A stretch of 64,000 bases of DNA from Sphingorhabdus sp. M41 (GCF_001586275.1 NZ_CP014545.1:894501-958500), one strand, 5' to 3'; counted from the stretch's first letter, positions 9,019-19,323 are shown. A program made the numbers and translations. Notes: generated from the sequence alone by a model not told the origin.

Positions 9019-11163
9019 ATGCGCAGATTGACCCTTTTGACATTGGCCATGGGATTGGCCGCAACTTCACCTGCGCTGGCCGCGCATCATGAAAATAAGG
9101 AAACCCCGCTGACCTACCCCGAAACCAAGACGGTCGATGTCGTTGAAGAGCAATTTGGCGAATATATTTCGGACCCCTATCGCTGGCTGGAAAATGACGT
9201 ACGCGAGGATGCCGAGGTGGCCGCATGGGTGAAGGCAGAAAATGCCGTCACCGATGCCTATCTCCAAAAGCTCGAAGGCCGCGACGTCCTGGCGAAATCA
9301 ATGGAAGCATTGTTCGATTATGATGATCTGGGCATCCCGGAAGAGGCCGGTGGAAAATATTTCTACGAACGCAAGAGCGGGGGGCAGAATCAGGCCGTGC
9401 TTTACGTCCGTGACGGCGTGGACGGGGAAGAACGCGTGCTTCTTGATCCGGCTACATGGTCGGACGACGGCGCTACCGCGCTCGCCGGCTGGAAACCGTC
9501 CGGTGACGGCAGCCTGCTGGTCTATGCGATTCAGGATGGCGGATCCGACTGGCGCACGCTGAAGGTGATCGATGTAACAACCGGCGAGGTCAAAGCGGAT
9601 ACGGTCGAGTGGGCCAAGTTTACCGATCTGGCGTGGATGCCGAAAAATTACGGCTTTCTCTATTCCCGTTTCCCTGAGCCGGACGAAGGAGAGGCATTCC
9701 AGTCATTGAATGCAGACCATGCGGTTTATCTGCACCTTATCGGCACCGATCAGGCGCAGGATACCAAAGTCTATGCGACACCTGAGCAGCCCGAACTCAA
9801 TCATATTGCCCAGCTGACCTCAGACAAGGAATGGGTCATCATCACGTCTTCTTCGGGAACCGATGAGCGTTATGAAGTCACATTGATCAAGGTTGATGCA
9901 CCAAAGCTGGAAACACGCAAGCTGGTAAGCGGTTTTGACAATGACTGGCGACTGATCGATGGTGTTGGCGACACGCTCTATTTCGCGACCAACAAGGATG
10001 CACCGCGGCTGCGCGTGGTCAAAACCGATCTGAGCGCGGAACAGCCGGAATTTACCGAGCTGGTTGCGGAAAGCGATGCGGTGGTCAACGGGACGATGAT
10101 CGTCGGTGACCGGCTGGTCGTCAGCTATCTCGTCGATGCGAAAAGCGAGCTTTCGATTTTCGATCTCGACGGCAAGGCGCTCGGGACTCTCGATCTTCCC
10201 GGACCGGGGCAGGTGGGCGGTCTCAGCGGTTCGATGAAGAGCGATGAAGGTTTCTTCACCTTTGAAAGCTTCAACCGGCCGACCACGGTCTTTCGTTATG
10301 ATCCGTCATCTGCGCCAACAATCTGGGCGGAGCCATCCTTGCCATTTGATCCCGAAGCGGTCGAAGTGACCCAGCGCTTTTACGAAAGCAAGGACGGCAC
10401 CAAAATCCCGATGTTCCTGGTCCACATGAAGGGGCAGGATCTGGCCGATGGCGCGCCGACGCTGCTTTATGGCTATGGCGGGTTCAATATCTCGGTATTG
10501 CCGCAATATAAACCGGCCTGGATGGCCTGGATCAAGGCGGGCGGCGTGTTCGCCTCGGCCAATCTGCGCGGCGGCGGCGAATATGGCAAGGATTGGCATG
10601 ATGGTGGCCGCTTGCAGAACAAGCAGAACGTCTTCGACGATTTTATCGCTGCTGGTGAATATCTGATCGCCGAAGGCATTACGCCCGAGAATGGACTGGC
10701 GATCGAAGGCCGTTCCAACGGCGGATTGCTGGTCGGCGCCGTTACCAACCAGCGGCCCGATCTGTTCACCGCCGGTCATGCTGCAGTCGGCGTGATGGAC
10801 ATGCTCCGCTTCGACCGGTTCACGGCTGGCCGCTATTGGGTCGACGATTATGGCTATCCTGACAAGGAACAGGATTTCAAGAGCCTGCTCGGTTATTCGC
10901 CTTATCATAATCTCAAGAACGGCGTCGATTATCCTGCTCTGATTGTCTCGACCGCCGACACGGATGATCGGGTGGTTCCTGGCCATAGCTTCAAATATAC
11001 CGCGCGGTTGCAGGCGCTTGATACGGGTGATGCACCGCATCTCATCCGGATCGAGACCCGGGCCGGCCATGGCAGCGGCAAGCCGACCGACAAGGTGATT
11101 GAGGAATATTCCGATATTTACGCCTTTCTGGCGCACGCGATCGGTCTTGAATTGACAAAATAA
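9019..11163 (+). CDS. Exported prolyl oligopeptidase family serine peptidase (S9A)
   Basis: 714 residues. A signal peptide (MRRLTLLTLAMGLAATSPALA) directs export. The N-terminal beta-propeller (about residues 60-440) is followed by an alpha/beta hydrolase domain. The nucleophile is Ser566 in GRSNGGLL, with acid residues in TADTDDRVVPGHS and His684 in RAGHGSGKPT. These enzymes cleave after proline in short peptides. A GTG at 9013 is in frame, but the ATG at 9019 is better placed behind AGG at 9011-9013. It follows the rplQ terminator and appears to be a single-gene unit. Confidence 0.9.
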   Translation: MRRLTLLTLAMGLAATSPALAAHHENKETPLTYPETKTVDVVEEQFGEYISDPYRWLENDVREDAEVAAWVKAENAVTDAYLQKLEGRDVLAKSMEALFDYDDLGIPEEAGGKYFYERKSGGQNQAVLYVRDGVDGEERVLLDPATWSDDGATALAGWKPSGDGSLLVYAIQDGGSDWRTLKVIDVTTGEVKADTVEWAKFTDLAWMPKNYGFLYSRFPEPDEGEAFQSLNADHAVYLHLIGTDQAQDTKVYATPEQPELNHIAQLTSDKEWVIITSSSGTDERYEVTLIKVDAPKLETRKLVSGFDNDWRLIDGVGDTLYFATNKDAPRLRVVKTDLSAEQPEFTELVAESDAVVNGTMIVGDRLVVSYLVDAKSELSIFDLDGKALGTLDLPGPGQVGGLSGSMKSDEGFFTFESFNRPTTVFRYDPSSAPTIWAEPSLPFDPEAVEVTQRFYESKDGTKIPMFLVHMKGQDLADGAPTLLYGYGGFNISVLPQYKPAWMAWIKAGGVFASANLRGGGEYGKDWHDGGRLQNKQNVFDDFIAAGEYLIAEGITPENGLAIEGRSNGGLLVGAVTNQRPDLFTAGHAAVGVMDMLRFDRFTAGRYWVDDYGYPDKEQDFKSLLGYSPYHNLKNGVDYPALIVSTADTDDRVVPGHSFKYTARLQALDTGDAPHLIRIETRAGHGSGKPTDKVIEEYSDIYAFLAHAIGLELTK

Positions 11164-11392
11164 TCTGTCACCGGCGTGATCGTCTTGCGACTGAATCGCC
11201 GTTGAACTGGCTATATCGCCCGAGGATGGATCGGTCATGTAGCCGTGTATTCACCTTCATATCGTTCATAAAAATGGCGCCTAATATGAACACTTCCTGT
11301 CAGGCCAGTTCAGTCTTCACTCAAGCCGACTCACCTAGAAGGGCTTTGCAAGCTCGGGAAAAGGTTTCGGGCAGTGTGAAAGGAAAGTGGAC

Positions 11393-11935
11393 ATGAACAA
11401 GTTGAACAAGGCTCTTGTCGGAACCGCTGCTGCTGCTGCAATGGCCGTTTCTGCTACCCCCGCAATGGCCAAGGATGGTCGCAACGGCGGACCGAGTGCT
11501 GGCGAGGTGATCGCCGGTGTCGCGATCATTGGCGCGATTGCCGCGATTGCGAGTTCCGGCAACAAGGACCGGGGATATCGCGATAATGATTATCGCAACA
11601 ATAATTATCGTGGCGATCGTTACCAGAATGACCGTTATTCAGAGTCCCGTTTTGGCAATGGCTATCGTCAGATCGGAGAGCGTCAGGCGGTAAACCGCTG
11701 CGTGCGAGCCGCCGAAAGTGGCGCGACCAGTCGCGGCCGAGCATCGGTAACCGACATCCGCGATATTGACCGGACGCGCTATGGTTACCGGGTCAAGGGC
11801 CAGATTGAAGTTGAGCAGGGCCGTGGTCGCTATCAAAGGAACAGTTATTCCGATCGTGGCAAATTCACCTGCTATATTGAAGGCAACAGAGTGAGCGACG
11901 TTCAGTTTAGCGGTCTCCGATATGCTCGGCGCTAA
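11393..11935 (+). CDS. Exported hypothetical protein, paralogue of the next gene
   Basis: 180 residues. The layout is a signal peptide (to about ATPAMA), a glycine/alanine hydrophobic stretch (GEVIAGVAIIGAIAAIAS, about residues 39-56), an arginine/tyrosine/asparagine-rich linker, and a compact C-terminal region with two cysteines (NRCVRAAES and KFTCYIEG) that could pair. AAGGAAAG precedes the ATG; an in-frame GTG six bases upstream is less likely. I do not recognise a named family, although this layout is familiar from sphingomonad envelope proteins. The next gene shares it, so they are tandem duplicates. Function unknown. Confidence 0.75.
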   Translation: MNKLNKALVGTAAAAAMAVSATPAMAKDGRNGGPSAGEVIAGVAIIGAIAAIASSGNKDRGYRDNDYRNNNYRGDRYQNDRYSESRFGNGYRQIGERQAVNRCVRAAESGATSRGRASVTDIRDIDRTRYGYRVKGQIEVEQGRGRYQRNSYSDRGKFTCYIEGNRVSDVQFSGLRYARR

Positions 11936-12055
11936 GCCGCATCCCACATTTAGAACAAGGACGGACGGTTCAGCCGGGAGACAGGCTGGACCGTCTATCT
12001 GTCGTCCAATGGCAGGTGTTAGGGTATAAGATTTGCGCAAAACGGGGTAATTGAC

Positions 12056-12676
12056 ATGACCAGAATGACCAGATTTTCGGCCCTTGCAGCGTCTGCCGCG
12101 CTGATCTTCACAGGATTTTCGCCAGCGATGGCTGCACCGATGCACAGCGGGACCACCATCGCAACGCCGATCGATGCGGGCGCACTCGGCTGGACCGCCG
12201 CCAGTGACAAAGCGCAAGGGTGGGGCGGATATCGGGGCTATCGCGGCCATCGCCGCCATCGCGACCGGATTGACGGTGGCGACATATTGGCTGGCATATT
12301 GGTGATCGGCGGCATCGCTGCCATTGCCAGCGCAGCATCAAAAAACAACCGTGACCGGCGCTACGAAGATCGCGATTATCGCAGCGACAACCCGCGCTAT
12401 GATGATTGGCGGGCAAACCCGCGCGAGGACAGCAGATATGATCGGGGAACCGGTGATATGGAATCGGCGATAAATGCCTGTTCCGACGCCGCTGAACGGC
12501 AAGCTGGTCGCGATGCGCGCGTATCTGCAATCGAGTCAGTTGTCCGTGACGGCGAAGGCTGGCGAGTCGAGGGCGCATTGTCGAATAGCGACCAGCGCAC
12601 ATTTCTGTGCGGCGCCAGAGAAGGCCGCGTGGATTTCGTGCAAATCGGGAATGGTGACCTCGCTTTCGCGAATTAA
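12056..12676 (+). CDS. Exported hypothetical protein, paralogue of the previous gene
   Basis: 206 residues, built like its upstream neighbour: signal peptide (to about FSPAMA), a short glycine/tyrosine/histidine-rich stretch, a hydrophobic segment (GGDILAGILVIGGIAAIAS), an arginine/aspartate/tyrosine-rich linker, and a C-terminal domain with cysteines in INACSDAAERQ and TFLCGAREG. The hydrophobic GG-x-AG-IGxIAAIAS pattern is shared by both. It has its own 120-base upstream gap, so it may be transcribed separately. Envelope location is likely; function is unknown. Confidence 0.75.
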   Translation: MTRMTRFSALAASAALIFTGFSPAMAAPMHSGTTIATPIDAGALGWTAASDKAQGWGGYRGYRGHRRHRDRIDGGDILAGILVIGGIAAIASAASKNNRDRRYEDRDYRSDNPRYDDWRANPREDSRYDRGTGDMESAINACSDAAERQAGRDARVSAIESVVRDGEGWRVEGALSNSDQRTFLCGAREGRVDFVQIGNGDLAFAN

Positions 12677-12687
12677 AACCCGGCCGA

Positions 12688-13479
12688 TTAAACCGCTGTC
12701 CGGCCAAATTCCTGACGAGTGACCGGGTGCGATGCGCTGAGGCCCCCGTCAACGGCAATGGCCTGGCCATTGACATAGGATGAGCGGTTAGAGGCCAAGA
12801 ACAGCGCTACTTCCGCCATTTCCATGGGGGAAGCACCGCGGCGCAACGGATTGAGATAGCCGAGCCGGTCTTCCTTGCCCTTTTCCCGGGCCTTGTCGTA
12901 GATGAACTGGGTCATGCCGGTTTCGGTGATACCGGGACAGATGGCGTTGCAGCGGACATTGGATGTCGCGAACTGCTGCGATGCGACTTTTACCAGATTG
13001 ATCACGCCCGCCTTGGACGCCGAATAGGCTGGTCCACCGGCGCCAGACCGGATGCCGGCGACGCTGGCGGTGCAGATGATGGAGCCGCCGTGCTTGCTTT
13101 CGGCGATCACTTTGCCGGCATATTTGCAGGCGAGAAACGGCCCGATCAGATTGACGCGGAGCACTTCCTGCCATTCGGCGACGCTGCTGTCGAAAATTCC
13201 CTCGAACCCGCCACCGATTCCGGCATTGGCAAAGAAGACGTGCAGGTCGCCAAAGCGTTGCTCGGCGGCTTCCACCAGCATTTCGACATCGCCTTCCGAT
13301 CCGGCATCGGCCTTGATTGCGATGATATTGCCTTCGGAGCCCTTGGCGGTGTCCTCGACCGCGTCGGTGACATCGCTGGCGATGACCTTCGCGCCATGTT
13401 CGGCAAAGAGCAGGGCAGAGGCCCGTCCGATGCCGCTACCGGCACCCGTGATGATCGCAACTTTGCCTTTGAGGTCCAT
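12688..13479 (-). CDS. SDR family oxidoreductase of the kinase/ACAD cassette
   Basis: 263 residues. Motifs are [10 protein letters not shown] (residues about 11-20), NAGIGG near residue 89, a serine in CTASVAG, YSASK near residue 156 and [11 protein letters not shown] at the end. ASDVTD after strand two suggests NAD. AGGAG precedes the ATG, which is one base beyond the stop of the upstream kinase gene, so translation is probably coupled. By analogy with the lva operon, where an SDR (LvaD) oxidises a 3-hydroxyacyl-CoA, it may act after the kinase and acyl-CoA dehydrogenase steps. The exact substrate is inferred. Confidence 0.85.
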   Translation of the reverse strand: MDLKGKVAIITGAGSGIGRASALLFAEHGAKVIASDVTDAVEDTAKGSEGNIIAIKADAGSEGDVEMLVEAAEQRFGDLHVFFANAGIGGGFEGIFDSSVAEWQEVLRVNLIGPFLACKYAGKVIAESKHGGSIICTASVAGIRSGAGGPAYSASKAGVINLVKVASQQFATSNVRCNAICPGITETGMTQFIYDKAREKGKEDRLGYLNPLRRGASPMEMAEVALFLASNRSSYVNGQAIAVDGGLSASHPVTRQEFGRTAV

Positions 13480-13480
13480 C

Positions 13481-14542
13481 TTATGCTCCTGCGCGTTTGG
13501 CGGCTTCCCATCCGGCTTGTGCCAAGGGTGTCACCCGGTCCGACATTTCGGCCGCGGCGGCGCTATTGGCGGTGCCATCGGCGACCCGCTTCTGAATGCC
13601 CTGCAGAATAGCAGCAATCCGGAACAAATTATAGGCCAGATACCAGTCCATCGGCGGCAGCTCGGACATGCCCGATTTTTCGCAATAGCGGGCAATGGCT
13701 TCCTCGCGTGAAGGGATGCCAAGTGCGGCGAGGTCGACGCCCTTCAATCCACTGCGGCCCTCCGGCTCCATCTCATAGGCCATCAGCCAGTAAGCGAAGT
13801 CCGCGATAGGATCGCCGAGGGTCGAGAGTTCCCAGTCAAGAACCGCGATGACCTTGGGTTCGTCATGGGCAAAAATCATGTTGTCGAGCCGGTAGTCGCC
13901 ATGGACGATGCCAAAGCTTTTCTGTTCCGGGATGGTTTTGGTCAGCCACTCGATGAGCCTGTCCATCTCGGGAATTTCCTGCAGCTCGGACAGCCGATAT
14001 TGCTGCGTCCAGCGGGAAATCTGGCGCTCGCAATAATTGCCGGGCTTGCCGTGCTTTTCCAGTCCCAGCTCGGCCGGATCATAGCTGTGCAGCAGGGCCA
14101 ATGTGTCGATCATCTCGAAATAGATGGCCTTGCGCTCTTCCGGATTGCTGTCGGGTAATGTGCCGTCCCAGAATGTCCGTCCGTCGGCCATGCCCATGAT
14201 GTAGAACATCGTTCCGATCACGCTGTCGTCTTCGCACAGGCCATAGGGCTTGGCGACCGGGAAGCCGGCAGGATAGAGGCCGGCAATCACGCGAAACTCG
14301 CGATCAACCGCGTGGGCCGAGGGCAGGAGCTTGCCCTTCGGTTTCTTGCGCAAGACATAGGAAGTCGTCGGTGTATCGAGCTTGTAAGTCGGATTGGATT
14401 GTCCGCCCTTGAACTTGGTCAGGGTAAGCGGCCCGGTGAAGCCTTCTACATTGGCCTCCATCCAGCGCGCCAGACTTGCTTCGTCGAGTCTGTCCTTTTC
14501 CGGCACTTCCATCGTGCCGGTCATATCGTCCTGTGGATTCAT
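13481..14542 (-). CDS. APH-fold phosphotransferase family protein (LvaA / ACAD10-11 kinase-domain type)
   Basis: 353 residues of the aminoglycoside-phosphotransferase fold. Motifs include [12 protein letters not shown] (glycine-rich ATP loop), YVLRKKPKG (lysine), the catalytic loop [12 protein letters not shown] and the magnesium-binding [12 protein letters not shown]. This subgroup matches the kinase half of human ACAD10/11 and bacterial LvaA, which phosphorylate 4-hydroxyacyl-CoAs. A longer start (14572) is open, but GAGGGA sits correctly before the ATG at 14542 and avoids overlap with the upstream gene. Acyl-CoA dehydrogenase and SDR genes in the same operon fit that role. Drug resistance is unlikely. 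Confidence 0.82.
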   Translation of the reverse strand: MNPQDDMTGTMEVPEKDRLDEASLARWMEANVEGFTGPLTLTKFKGGQSNPTYKLDTPTTSYVLRKKPKGKLLPSAHAVDREFRVIAGLYPAGFPVAKPYGLCEDDSVIGTMFYIMGMADGRTFWDGTLPDSNPEERKAIYFEMIDTLALLHSYDPAELGLEKHGKPGNYCERQISRWTQQYRLSELQEIPEMDRLIEWLTKTIPEQKSFGIVHGDYRLDNMIFAHDEPKVIAVLDWELSTLGDPIADFAYWLMAYEMEPEGRSGLKGVDLAALGIPSREEAIARYCEKSGMSELPPMDWYLAYNLFRIAAILQGIQKRVADGTANSAAAAEMSDRVTPLAQAGWEAAKRAGA

Positions 14543-14558
14543 GGAAGTCCCTCTTCCT

Positions 14559-15644
14559 TTAGCTGAAGACAATCACGGACCGGGCCGCGTCACCTTTTTT
14601 CATTTTCTCAAAACCGTCATTGATCTGCTCAAGCGGAATTGTCTCGGCGACAATACTGTCCAAATCGAGCATTCCGCGCAGATAAAAGTCGACCAGCCGC
14701 GGGATATCAACCGGGAAGCGGTTTGCCCCCATCAGTACGCCCTGCAATTTTTTGCCGGAGAGCAGATCCATCGCGCTGAGACCGACCTTGTGGTCGAGCG
14801 GCATCATGCCGAGAATGGTTGCTGTGCCGCCGCGTTTCAGCGAGCCGACCGCAAGTTCGCCCGACGCCGGACGACCGACCGCTTCGATCGCATGATCGAC
14901 GCCGCCCTTGGTCATTTCGACAATCTGTCCGGCTGCATCGTCGGCCATCGCGTCGACCACATCGGTGGCCCCCAGCTTGATCGCCAGATCGCGCTTTTCC
15001 TTGATCGGATCGGCGGCGATGATCCGTCCGGCACCGGCGATCTTCGCTGCGTTGATGGTGGCGAGGCCAACCCCGCCGCAGCCGACGACGGCTACGGTTT
15101 CGCCCGGTGTTACCTTGCAGGCGTTGAAGATCGTACCCGCTCCGGTGGTCACTGCGCAGCCGATCACGGCGGCGCGATCCAGCGGCATCTCGGGATCGAT
15201 CCGCACGCAGGCATGTTCGTGGATCAGCATCTGCTCGGCAAAGGCCGAGAGATTGAGCATCTGTCCCACCATCGTCCCGTCTGGCCGGGTGATCCGCGGC
15301 GCTTCATCTTCACCGCGCCGCGTGTCTGCGCCGAGGCACAGGGACATCCGGCCGGACACGCAAAATTCGCAATGCCCGCAATAGGCCGACAGGCAGGACA
15401 CCACCGCATCGCCGACGGCGACGGTGCGAACTTCGCTGCCAATCGCCTCGACAATGCCCGCAGCCTCATGCCCCGGAATGGCGGGCAGGGGATGCGAATA
15501 GGTCCCGTCGATAAAATGCAGATCCGAATGGCAAAGCCCGCAGGCTGCCGTCCGGATCAGCACTTCATGCGGTCCCGGTTTGGAGATGACGACGTCTTCG
15601 ATGACGAGCGGTTTGCCCGCTTCGACCAATACTGCTGCCTTCAT
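14559..15644 (-). CDS. Zinc-dependent alcohol dehydrogenase (class III-like MDR)
   Basis: 361 residues of the medium-chain dehydrogenase family. GLCHSD supplies the catalytic zinc cysteine, GHEAAGIVEAIG the second ligand, and four structural-zinc cysteines lie in the CGHCEFCVSGRMSLC region. The NAD loop is VVGCGGVGLATI near residue 180. AGGAG precedes the ATG. It lies in the four-gene operon between the acyl-CoA dehydrogenase and the kinase, so it may oxidise a short alcohol that enters the pathway. Glutathione-dependent formaldehyde dehydrogenase is a close relative, but assignment to that activity is not safe. Confidence 0.85.
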   Translation of the reverse strand: MKAAVLVEAGKPLVIEDVVISKPGPHEVLIRTAACGLCHSDLHFIDGTYSHPLPAIPGHEAAGIVEAIGSEVRTVAVGDAVVSCLSAYCGHCEFCVSGRMSLCLGADTRRGEDEAPRITRPDGTMVGQMLNLSAFAEQMLIHEHACVRIDPEMPLDRAAVIGCAVTTGAGTIFNACKVTPGETVAVVGCGGVGLATINAAKIAGAGRIIAADPIKEKRDLAIKLGATDVVDAMADDAAGQIVEMTKGGVDHAIEAVGRPASGELAVGSLKRGGTATILGMMPLDHKVGLSAMDLLSGKKLQGVLMGANRFPVDIPRLVDFYLRGMLDLDSIVAETIPLEQINDGFEKMKKGDAARSVIVFS

Positions 15645-15653
15645 TATCTGCTC

Positions 15654-16955
15654 CTAGCGAGTGACGGCGAGATCACCTGATGAAAAATCTTCCTTCATCT
15701 TGCTGCCGTCGGCGGTTTCGGCATATTTGCCATATTCCATCTTGGCGATCGTGCGATTGTGGACTTCGTCCGGACCATCGGCGAGCCGCAGGGTCCGTTG
15801 ATGCGCATAAGCGCTGGCAAGGCCATAATCGTTGGATACGCCACCGCCGCCATGGGCCTGGATCGCATCATCAATGATCTTCAGCGCCATATTCGGAGCC
15901 TGGACCTTGATCATGGCGATTTCCGCCTTGGCATATTTGTTGCCGACCTTGTCCATCATGTCCGCCGCTTTCAGGCAGAGCAGACGGCTCATGTCGATAT
16001 CGATCCGGGCACGGGCAACCCGCTCGTCCCAGACGCTATGTTCGGAGATGCGCTTGCCGAAAGCGATACGCGATTGCAGACGCTTGACCATTTTCTCGAG
16101 CGCTTCTTCAGCGACGCCAATGGTGCGCATGCAGTGATGGATACGACCGGGTCCGAGGCGACCCTGGGCAATTTCAAAGCCACGCCCTTCGCCAAGGATG
16201 ACGTTCGCCGCAGGAACGCGGACGTCCTTCATCTCGACTTCCATATGGCCATGCGGTGCATCGTCATAGCCGAAGACCGGCAGGTGACGGATGACTTTAA
16301 CGCCGGGCGCGTCGGTGGGCATGAGAACCTGGGACTGCTGCGTATAGCGGCTGCCCTCGAAGGTGGTCTTGCCCATGACGATCGCGATTTTGCAGCGCGG
16401 ATCGCCGAGGCCGGATGACCACCATTTGCGGCCGTTAATGACATATTCGTCGCCATCGCGGACGATTGCGGTTTCGATATTGGTTGCATCGGAGGAGGCA
16501 ACGGCTGGCTCGGTCATCAGGAAGGCAGAGCGGATTTCACCGTTCATCAACGGACGCAGATATTGCTCTTTCTGTTCCAATGTTCCGTAACGGTGGAACA
16601 CCTCCATATTGCCGGTATCGGGAGCCGAGCAGTTGAACACTTCGGAAGAAAAGCCAACGCGGCCCATTTCTTCGGCGCAAAGCGCATATTCGAGGTTGGT
16701 GAGGCCGGGGCCTTCAAATTCGAACACATCGTCGACATGGGTCAGATTGGGATTGGACGGCGGCATGAACAGGTTCCAGATGCCGGCTTCCTTGGCCTTC
16801 TTCTTCTCTTCCTCGACCACTTGCAGAACTTTCCAGCGTTCGCCGGTTGATTCTTCCTCGTGGAAGTCAGCCATGCGGGGACGGAGGTGAGTCTCGATAT
16901 GGTCGCGCACCCGGTTGCGCCAATATTCCTGCTTTTCAGTGAGATCAAAATCCAT
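15654..16955 (-). CDS. Acyl-CoA dehydrogenase, ACAD10/11-like
   Basis: 433 residues. [17 protein letters not shown] and [16 protein letters not shown] mark the flavin/substrate region. [19 protein letters not shown] and [15 protein letters not shown] are typical of the ACAD10/11 branch. FAD-dependent; electrons normally go to electron-transfer flavoprotein. It is the first gene of the operon ACAD, alcohol dehydrogenase, kinase, SDR, all with short gaps. In mammals this dehydrogenase domain is fused to the kinase domain encoded here two genes downstream. AAGGA precedes the ATG. Confidence 0.9.
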   Translation of the reverse strand: MDFDLTEKQEYWRNRVRDHIETHLRPRMADFHEEESTGERWKVLQVVEEEKKKAKEAGIWNLFMPPSNPNLTHVDDVFEFEGPGLTNLEYALCAEEMGRVGFSSEVFNCSAPDTGNMEVFHRYGTLEQKEQYLRPLMNGEIRSAFLMTEPAVASSDATNIETAIVRDGDEYVINGRKWWSSGLGDPRCKIAIVMGKTTFEGSRYTQQSQVLMPTDAPGVKVIRHLPVFGYDDAPHGHMEVEMKDVRVPAANVILGEGRGFEIAQGRLGPGRIHHCMRTIGVAEEALEKMVKRLQSRIAFGKRISEHSVWDERVARARIDIDMSRLLCLKAADMMDKVGNKYAKAEIAMIKVQAPNMALKIIDDAIQAHGGGGVSNDYGLASAYAHQRTLRLADGPDEVHNRTIAKMEYGKYAETADGSKMKEDFSSGDLAVTR

Positions 16956-17059
16956 GCCCTAGTCCTTTTCTTTTTTAACTATGCGATTAACTTATCAGAG
17001 GCGGTCTGGCTTTGCCACCGCGAAAACGACTAGCCAGAAGAGTTTTTATTCTGCTGCCG

Positions 17060-18490
17060 TCATTTCACCTTCGGCATTGCCGCGGCGAGCTTCGATATGC
17101 GCTCGCCATGGTCCTGCTCACTCAGTGGAAATAAAGTGTAGGCCCATGCGCCGGCAAATCCAATCACGGTCACCATCGCAACGAAAATCAGCGCCAGATT
17201 GTCGACAATCGCCGGATCCACAGTTCCGGGCACCGCCTGAGAGGGCAACTGGATGAAGGAAATGATCAGCCCGGAAAGCAGGATACCCATGCCGCCGACC
17301 ATTTTCTGCATGAACCACATGCCGGAAGAGAACAGCCCTTCGGTGCGTTTGCCGACTTCAAATGCATAGGCATCGGTGACATCCGCCATCATCGACATTG
17401 TCAGGATCATGGCAGAGATGCTGGCGCCAATTCCGATGACGAGAAAGGTGAACAGGACGGGTATCAGATAGGGTGAGCCGGGTTCGGCAAAAAGCCCGGC
17501 CATGCGCAGCCAGTAAGGCGCAGTGCCCACGATCACGGCGAACAGCGTCAATAATGCTGCTCCTTTGGGTTTCCCGGTCCGCTTGGAAATCGGAGTGACT
17601 ATCAGAAATGCCATTATGACCCCGATAAACAGGACGGCGGAATAGAGTGTCATTTCCGCAGAACCGAATTCCCAGACGTGAGTGAGCAAATAAGGCGTCA
17701 TCGAGAACAACAGGCCCTGATTGGTAAATGCGAAAACGCCCGCAAACATCAGCAACAGAAAGGGCGTGAAACGAAATGCCGACAGCATTTCCGAAAAGCC
17801 TTCGGCGCTTTTCGGCGGGCTGTTTTCGGCTTTATAGCGACCGACCATCCTGCCATGTGTGCTGACAGCCGAGACCAGAACGGAAACAGCCATGATGCAG
17901 GCACCGACGATGGCGAATGTGGAATAGCCATCGACGTTGAGCAGTCCGACCGGATATTCCTCGCTTGGTACAAGCAGGATGCCATAAGCGAGAACCATGA
18001 TCCCCAGTCCGCTCGCCCAGCCGAACAGGGTGCGAAAGCGCAAGGTGCTGGTGCGGTCGTGATAATCCCGGCTGAGTTCGGGAAGCAGCGCAAGCGAGGG
18101 AACCTCGTAAGCGGACAAAGTGATCCGGACCAGCATTGCCATCGTCAGAAGATAGAAGAATTGCAGCGTGGCGCTTGTTTCGGGAGGATGCCACAATAGC
18201 AGCCATGCGATCGCGATCGGCAGGGCCGCTCCGTATAGCCACGGGTGGCGACGCCCGATCGGGGTTCTGGTCCGGTCCGTCATCTGGCCGATCAGGGGAT
18301 CGATGAACGCATCGACGAACAGCGCAATGGCAATCGCCAGACTGACGACATCGGCGCGCATGCCGACAACCTGGTTATAATAATAGAGCAGGAAAACGGA
18401 AAAACCGTTATCCTTGATCCCATATGCTGAGGCGCCGAAGCCGTATAATATCTTGATTTTAAGCGGCAGCTTGTCCGAAGTCACCGTCAA
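17060..18490 (-). CDS. MFS transporter, GPH (melibiose-symporter) family
   Basis: 476 residues with about twelve membrane segments. Early motifs YGFGASAYGIKDNGFSVFLLYYYNQV and IALFVDAFIDPLIGQMTDRTRTPIGRRHPWL are the GPH signature (DP-x-GxxxDRTxxxxGRRRP type). Such carriers import sugars, glucuronides or other organic compounds by cation symport. The start is TTG and overlaps the stop of the upstream SDR gene as TTGA, with GGAG eight bases before. The coupling suggests that the SDR acts on the imported compound. Substrate unknown. Confidence 0.85.
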   Translation of the reverse strand: MTVTSDKLPLKIKILYGFGASAYGIKDNGFSVFLLYYYNQVVGMRADVVSLAIAIALFVDAFIDPLIGQMTDRTRTPIGRRHPWLYGAALPIAIAWLLLWHPPETSATLQFFYLLTMAMLVRITLSAYEVPSLALLPELSRDYHDRTSTLRFRTLFGWASGLGIMVLAYGILLVPSEEYPVGLLNVDGYSTFAIVGACIMAVSVLVSAVSTHGRMVGRYKAENSPPKSAEGFSEMLSAFRFTPFLLLMFAGVFAFTNQGLLFSMTPYLLTHVWEFGSAEMTLYSAVLFIGVIMAFLIVTPISKRTGKPKGAALLTLFAVIVGTAPYWLRMAGLFAEPGSPYLIPVLFTFLVIGIGASISAMILTMSMMADVTDAYAFEVGKRTEGLFSSGMWFMQKMVGGMGILLSGLIISFIQLPSQAVPGTVDPAIVDNLALIFVAMVTVIGFAGAWAYTLFPLSEQDHGERISKLAAAMPKVK

Positions 18491-19323
18491 CGCAGATGCT
18501 CCGGCAGGATCGCATCCAGCATGCCCGGTATTTCGGGGTTCCAGCTGCCTTCGGTGCCGACGAGCATGCCCCCATCGACCAGCAAATGGGTGCCGGTGAC
18601 GAAGCCTGCTGCATCCGACGCCAGATAGGCTGCTGCCTCGGCAATGTCATTGGGTACGCCTGGACGGGCAACCGGCTGGACACTGGCTGCGGCCTGACCC
18701 AGAACCGTATTTATCGCTTGCGCCTCTTCCTTGTTGGCGCCGACGGTCGCGGCGAAAATATTGGTCTGGATGAACCCCGGGCAGATCGCATTCACCCGGA
18801 TTTTATATCGGGCAAGCTCGGCAGCAGCGACTTTGGTCAGATGCAATACGCCGGCCTTGGCGGTGGAATAGGCAATCGGTCCATAGCCGGCCTGAAACGC
18901 GCAGATGGAAGCGGTATTGACGATCGCTCCGCCGCCGCGTTGCTTGAGATGCGGCGCCGCGTGGCGGATGCCCATGGCGACAGATTTGAGCAGCAAGGCC
19001 ATGGCAAAATCCCAGTCATCACCACTGATCTCGTCGATCGGAGCGCGCGGCCCACCGGCACCTGCATTGTTGAACACAATGTCGATGCCCCCGGTCTGCT
19101 CCGCGGCATAGTCCATCAGAGCCTTGATCTCGGCTTCCCGGGTGACATCACATTTCTTGAACAGAAAATTTTCACCAAGTGCGGATAGCATCGCGGTGCC
19201 TTCCGCTTCGTCGATATCGCCCATGACGACGGTGGCGCCCTCGCGCAGGAAAAGCTCGACACTGCCGCGTCCAATTCCCGATGATCCGCCGGTTATGACG
19301 GCGGTCTTGCCCTTAAATCGCAT
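18487..19323 (-). CDS. SDR family oxidoreductase coupled to transporter
   Basis: 278 residues. TGGSSGIGRGS near residue 12, NNAGAGG near residue 90, a serine in NTASICAFQ, YSTAKAG near residue 162, and GTHLLVDGG at the C-terminus make it a classical short-chain dehydrogenase. GDIDEAEG after strand two favours NAD. It is the first gene of a two-gene operon with the GPH transporter; the stop and the next start share bases. It diverges from the acyl-CoA dehydrogenase operon across a 230-base control region. Substrate not recognisable. Confidence 0.85.
   Translation of the reverse strand: MRFKGKTAVITGGSSGIGRGSVELFLREGATVVMGDIDEAEGTAMLSALGENFLFKKCDVTREAEIKALMDYAAEQTGGIDIVFNNAGAGGPRAPIDEISGDDWDFAMALLLKSVAMGIRHAAPHLKQRGGGAIVNTASICAFQAGYGPIAYSTAKAGVLHLTKVAAAELARYKIRVNAICPGFIQTNIFAATVGANKEEAQAINTVLGQAAASVQPVARPGVPNDIAEAAAYLASDAAGFVTGTHLLVDGGMLVGTEGSWNPEIPGMLDAILPEHLR

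Noticed and set aside
13481-14542. Aminoglycoside resistance kinase
   Set aside because: The sequence and operon match the ACAD10/11-LvaA subgroup acting on acyl-CoA, not antibiotic kinases.
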